Origin: Rickettsiales bacterium
GTDB lineage: Bacteria > Pseudomonadota > Alphaproteobacteria > Rickettsiales > UBA3002
Assembly (NCBI GenBank): GCA_027489915.1
Contig: JAIXZB010000114.1
Coordinates: 1 to 5,720 of the forward strand
DNA: 5,720 bases
Direction: 5' to 3'
In this document: in pieces, positions 4,067 through 5,720 of the stretch
Numbering within the stretch: position 1 is the first letter of the stretch
Layout: the number at the start of each line of letters is the position of its first letter
Notes under the pieces: model-generated
What the model was told of the DNA's origin: nothing
What the model saw: the letters and a program-made list of their open reading frames with translations, nothing else
Database searches by the model: none
Translations under genes and position numbers: made by a program

Positions 4067-5383
4067 ATGATTAAAATAAATACACAACCTACCTTATTTG
4101 CTGCGGAGAGCACTGCGCCGTTGGCGGAGCGTATGCGGCCCAAGGCGCTGGCGGAGGTGATTGGGCAGGAGCATGTGACGGGGCCTGAGGGGGTGCTGAC
4201 GCGGATGATTGCGGCGGGGAATTTGCAATCGGTGATTTTGTGGGGGCCTGCGGGGTGTGGGAAAACGACGATTGCGCGGCTGCTGGCGGATGCGGTGGGG
4301 TATCGTATGCAGAGCGTGTCAGCAGTGGCATCGGGCGTAGTGGATTTGAAGAAGCATGTTGAGGAAGCGCGCGAGCATGCACAGATGGGCGAGCGTACGC
4401 TGTTGTTTGTGGATGAGATCCACCGCTTTAACCGTGCTCAGCAGGATGTGCTGCTGCCAGTGGTGGAAGATGGCACGGTGACGCTGGTGGGGGCGACAAC
4501 GGAGAACCCCTCGTTTGAGCTGAACGCGGCAGTACTTTCGCGTGCGCGGGTGTTGGTGCTGAAGCGGTTGAGTGAGGAGGCGCTTGCGGGGTTGGTTGCG
4601 AGAGTGGAGCGTCTTGAGTCGAGAACATTACCGCTTACCGATGAGGCACGTGCGGCGTTGATTGCGATGGCGGATGGGGATGGGCGCTATTTGTTGAATA
4701 TGGTGGAGGCAGTGCAGGCTTCGGCTTCTTTTGGCCAAGAGACGCTTATGGATGTGCATGCGCTGGCAACATTGGTACAGCAGCGGGCGGCGGTGTATGA
4801 TAAGGCGCAGGAGTCGCATTATAATCTGATTTCGGCACTGCATAAATCGCTGCGCGGTTCGGATGTGGACGCGGCGCTCTACTGGTTTGCGCGGATGCTG
4901 GAGGGGGGCGACGACCCACTTTATATTGCGCGCAGGCTGATTCGGTTTGCGGTGGAGGATATTGGCATGGCTGACCCCCATGCGCTGGTGCAGGCGATGG
5001 AAGGCTGCGCGGCTTACGAGCGCTTAGGCTCGCCCGAGGGGGAGCTCGCTCTGGCGCAGGTGGTGATTTATTTGGCGACTGCGCCTAAATCAAATGCGCA
5101 ATACACCGCTTATAAGGCAGCGAGGGTAAGTGCGAAGGCGCATGGATCGCTTATGCCGCCGATGCATATTCTGAATGCGCCAACGAAGGTGATGAAGGAG
5201 CTGGGATATGGCGCGGGCTATGCTTATGACCACGACACGCAGCACGGATTTTCGGGACAGAATTATTTCCCCGATGGAATGGCGCGCGAGCAGTTTTACG
5301 CGCCCAAAGAGCGGGGGTTTGAGCGTGAGGTAATCAAGCGGCTGGAGTATTGGAGCAAGCTTAGAAAAGGGAGTGTTTCATGA
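4067..5383 (+). CDS. rarA: Replication-associated recombination protein A (AAA+ ATPase)
   Basis: RarA (MgsA) is a AAA+ clamp-loader-like ATPase of the RarA/Mgs1/WRNIP1 family that acts at stalled replication forks. The product from this start is 438 residues (E. coli about 447). Seen: PLAERMRPK...VIGQEHV (18-37); Walker A GPAGCGKTT (60-68); Walker B LLFVDEIHR (112-120); sensor 1 GATTENP (142-148); arginine finger in SRAR (158-161); sensor-2-like GDGRYLLN (204-211). The family's C-terminal domain begins near YDKAQESHYNLISALHKSLR (244-263) and runs to APTKVMKELGYGAGYAYDHD (371-390). The start is uncertain: ATG 4067 places PLAERMRPK at the family's usual distance, but no ribosome-binding site precedes it. 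ATG 4049 is an alternative, and TTG 4040 lies in the terminator tail. No clear promoter was found. The next gene overlaps its stop. Confidence 0.96.
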   Translation: MIKINTQPTLFAAESTAPLAERMRPKALAEVIGQEHVTGPEGVLTRMIAAGNLQSVILWGPAGCGKTTIARLLADAVGYRMQSVSAVASGVVDLKKHVEEAREHAQMGERTLLFVDEIHRFNRAQQDVLLPVVEDGTVTLVGATTENPSFELNAAVLSRARVLVLKRLSEEALAGLVARVERLESRTLPLTDEARAALIAMADGDGRYLLNMVEAVQASASFGQETLMDVHALATLVQQRAAVYDKAQESHYNLISALHKSLRGSDVDAALYWFARMLEGGDDPLYIARRLIRFAVEDIGMADPHALVQAMEGCAAYERLGSPEGELALAQVVIYLATAPKSNAQYTAYKAARVSAKAHGSLMPPMHILNAPTKVMKELGYGAGYAYDHDTQHGFSGQNYFPDGMAREQFYAPKERGFEREVIKRLEYWSKLRKGSVS

Positions 5384-5720
5384 TGCGGTATGCTTTATTA
5401 TTAAGTGTTTTTATTATTGCTGGAGGGATTATGTCGTCGAACGCTATGGCGAAGCGGGCAGCGCCGCATGAATTTGCGCCTCAGGGATATGGTGGATTTT
5501 TTTACACGGCGCATACATGGGTTGATGCTACGCATGGCGGTGTGTTTTTAAAAATATCGACACGCTCAGCAGAAAGCAGCAATACAGCTTTGAAGGTTGA
5601 TGCGCATACGGTTGCGGTGGAGAGAATATATTCGTGGCAGCTTGATTCGTCGCTTGAGAGCGATGTGCAGGATGTGTATGCGAAGCGTATCTATTTTGCT
5701 GATAACGTTGTACATGTTGA
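5380..5720 (+). CDS. Putative exported protein of unknown function (3' end outside window)
   Basis: An open frame of at least 113 codons starts at ATG 5380, overlaps the rarA stop as ATGA and runs off the window. GGGAG (5369-5373) lies six bases upstream, so translation is probably coupled to rarA. The N-terminus is a clear signal peptide: MMR, then a hydrophobic core YALLLSVFIIAGGIM (4-18), then SSNAMA with likely signal peptidase I cleavage after A24 (A-M-A before KR). No lipobox cysteine is visible. The mature part is polar, with aromatic stretches such as GYGGFFYTAHTWVDATHGG (36-54), suggesting a periplasmic or secreted beta-rich protein. I do not recognise the family. A second ATG at 5383 is possible and would change only one residue. 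Confidence 0.78.
   Translation, partial: MMRYALLLSVFIIAGGIMSSNAMAKRAAPHEFAPQGYGGFFYTAHTWVDATHGGVFLKISTRSAESSNTALKVDAHTVAVERIYSWQLDSSLESDVQDVYAKRIYFADNVVHV

Noticed and set aside
1..5720. CRISPR array, tRNA, rRNA, transposase or integrase
   Set aside because: None was found on reading both strands; the only repeats are the palindromes and the 19-bp pair.

Overview
The window looks like a chromosomal segment of an alphaproteobacterium of moderate GC content. The order adk - rpsM - rpsK - rpoA - rplQ, with no rpsD between rpsK and rpoA, is the usual alphaproteobacterial end of the spc/alpha ribosomal-protein cluster. rarA near rplQ is also common in that class, where degP often lies between them; degP is absent here. 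The RpoA, S13, S11 and L17 sequences are complete and canonical. No species can be named from the sequence.

Layout. 1-214: the 3' end of adk (+), with the zinc-LID CxxC and the catalytic arginines. 215-357: a gap holding a degenerate palindromic repeat. 358-1252: two unrecognised genes on the minus strand (85 and 185 aa), which interrupt the normally contiguous adk-rpsM junction. 1253-1462: a divergent control region with a near-consensus sigma-70 promoter (TTGACA-16-TATGAT) and an approximately 90-nt leader for rpsM. 1463-3978: rpsM, rpsK, rpoA and rplQ, all on the plus strand with good ribosome-binding sites. Palindromic repeats sit in the rpsK-rpoA and rpoA-rplQ gaps. 4009-4036: a strong intrinsic terminator closing the operon. 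4067-5383: rarA, a AAA+ replication-recombination ATPase. 5380-5720: the start of an unrecognised gene with a signal peptide, overlapping the rarA stop by ATGA and cut off by the window end.

How it works together. Adenylate kinase, S13, S11, the RNA polymerase alpha subunit and L17 are core growth genes that are normally co-expressed. Here the minus-strand pair separates adk from the rest, so the alpha part appears to run from its own promoter at 1337-1364. The terminator after rplQ isolates rarA and the coupled secreted-protein gene.

Points worth attention: (i) the inverted two-gene insertion in a very conserved operon; (ii) a 19-bp direct repeat (18/19) of the rpsM ribosome-binding site and start, found again 806 bp upstream, bracketing the 185-aa gene; (iii) two members of one palindromic repeat family (after adk, and between rpoA and rplQ), which share short blocks at matched spacing but have different arms; (iv) a third, different palindrome between rpsK and rpoA. 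No tRNA, rRNA, CRISPR array, transposase or integrase was seen. No gene-free stretch exceeds 300 bases.
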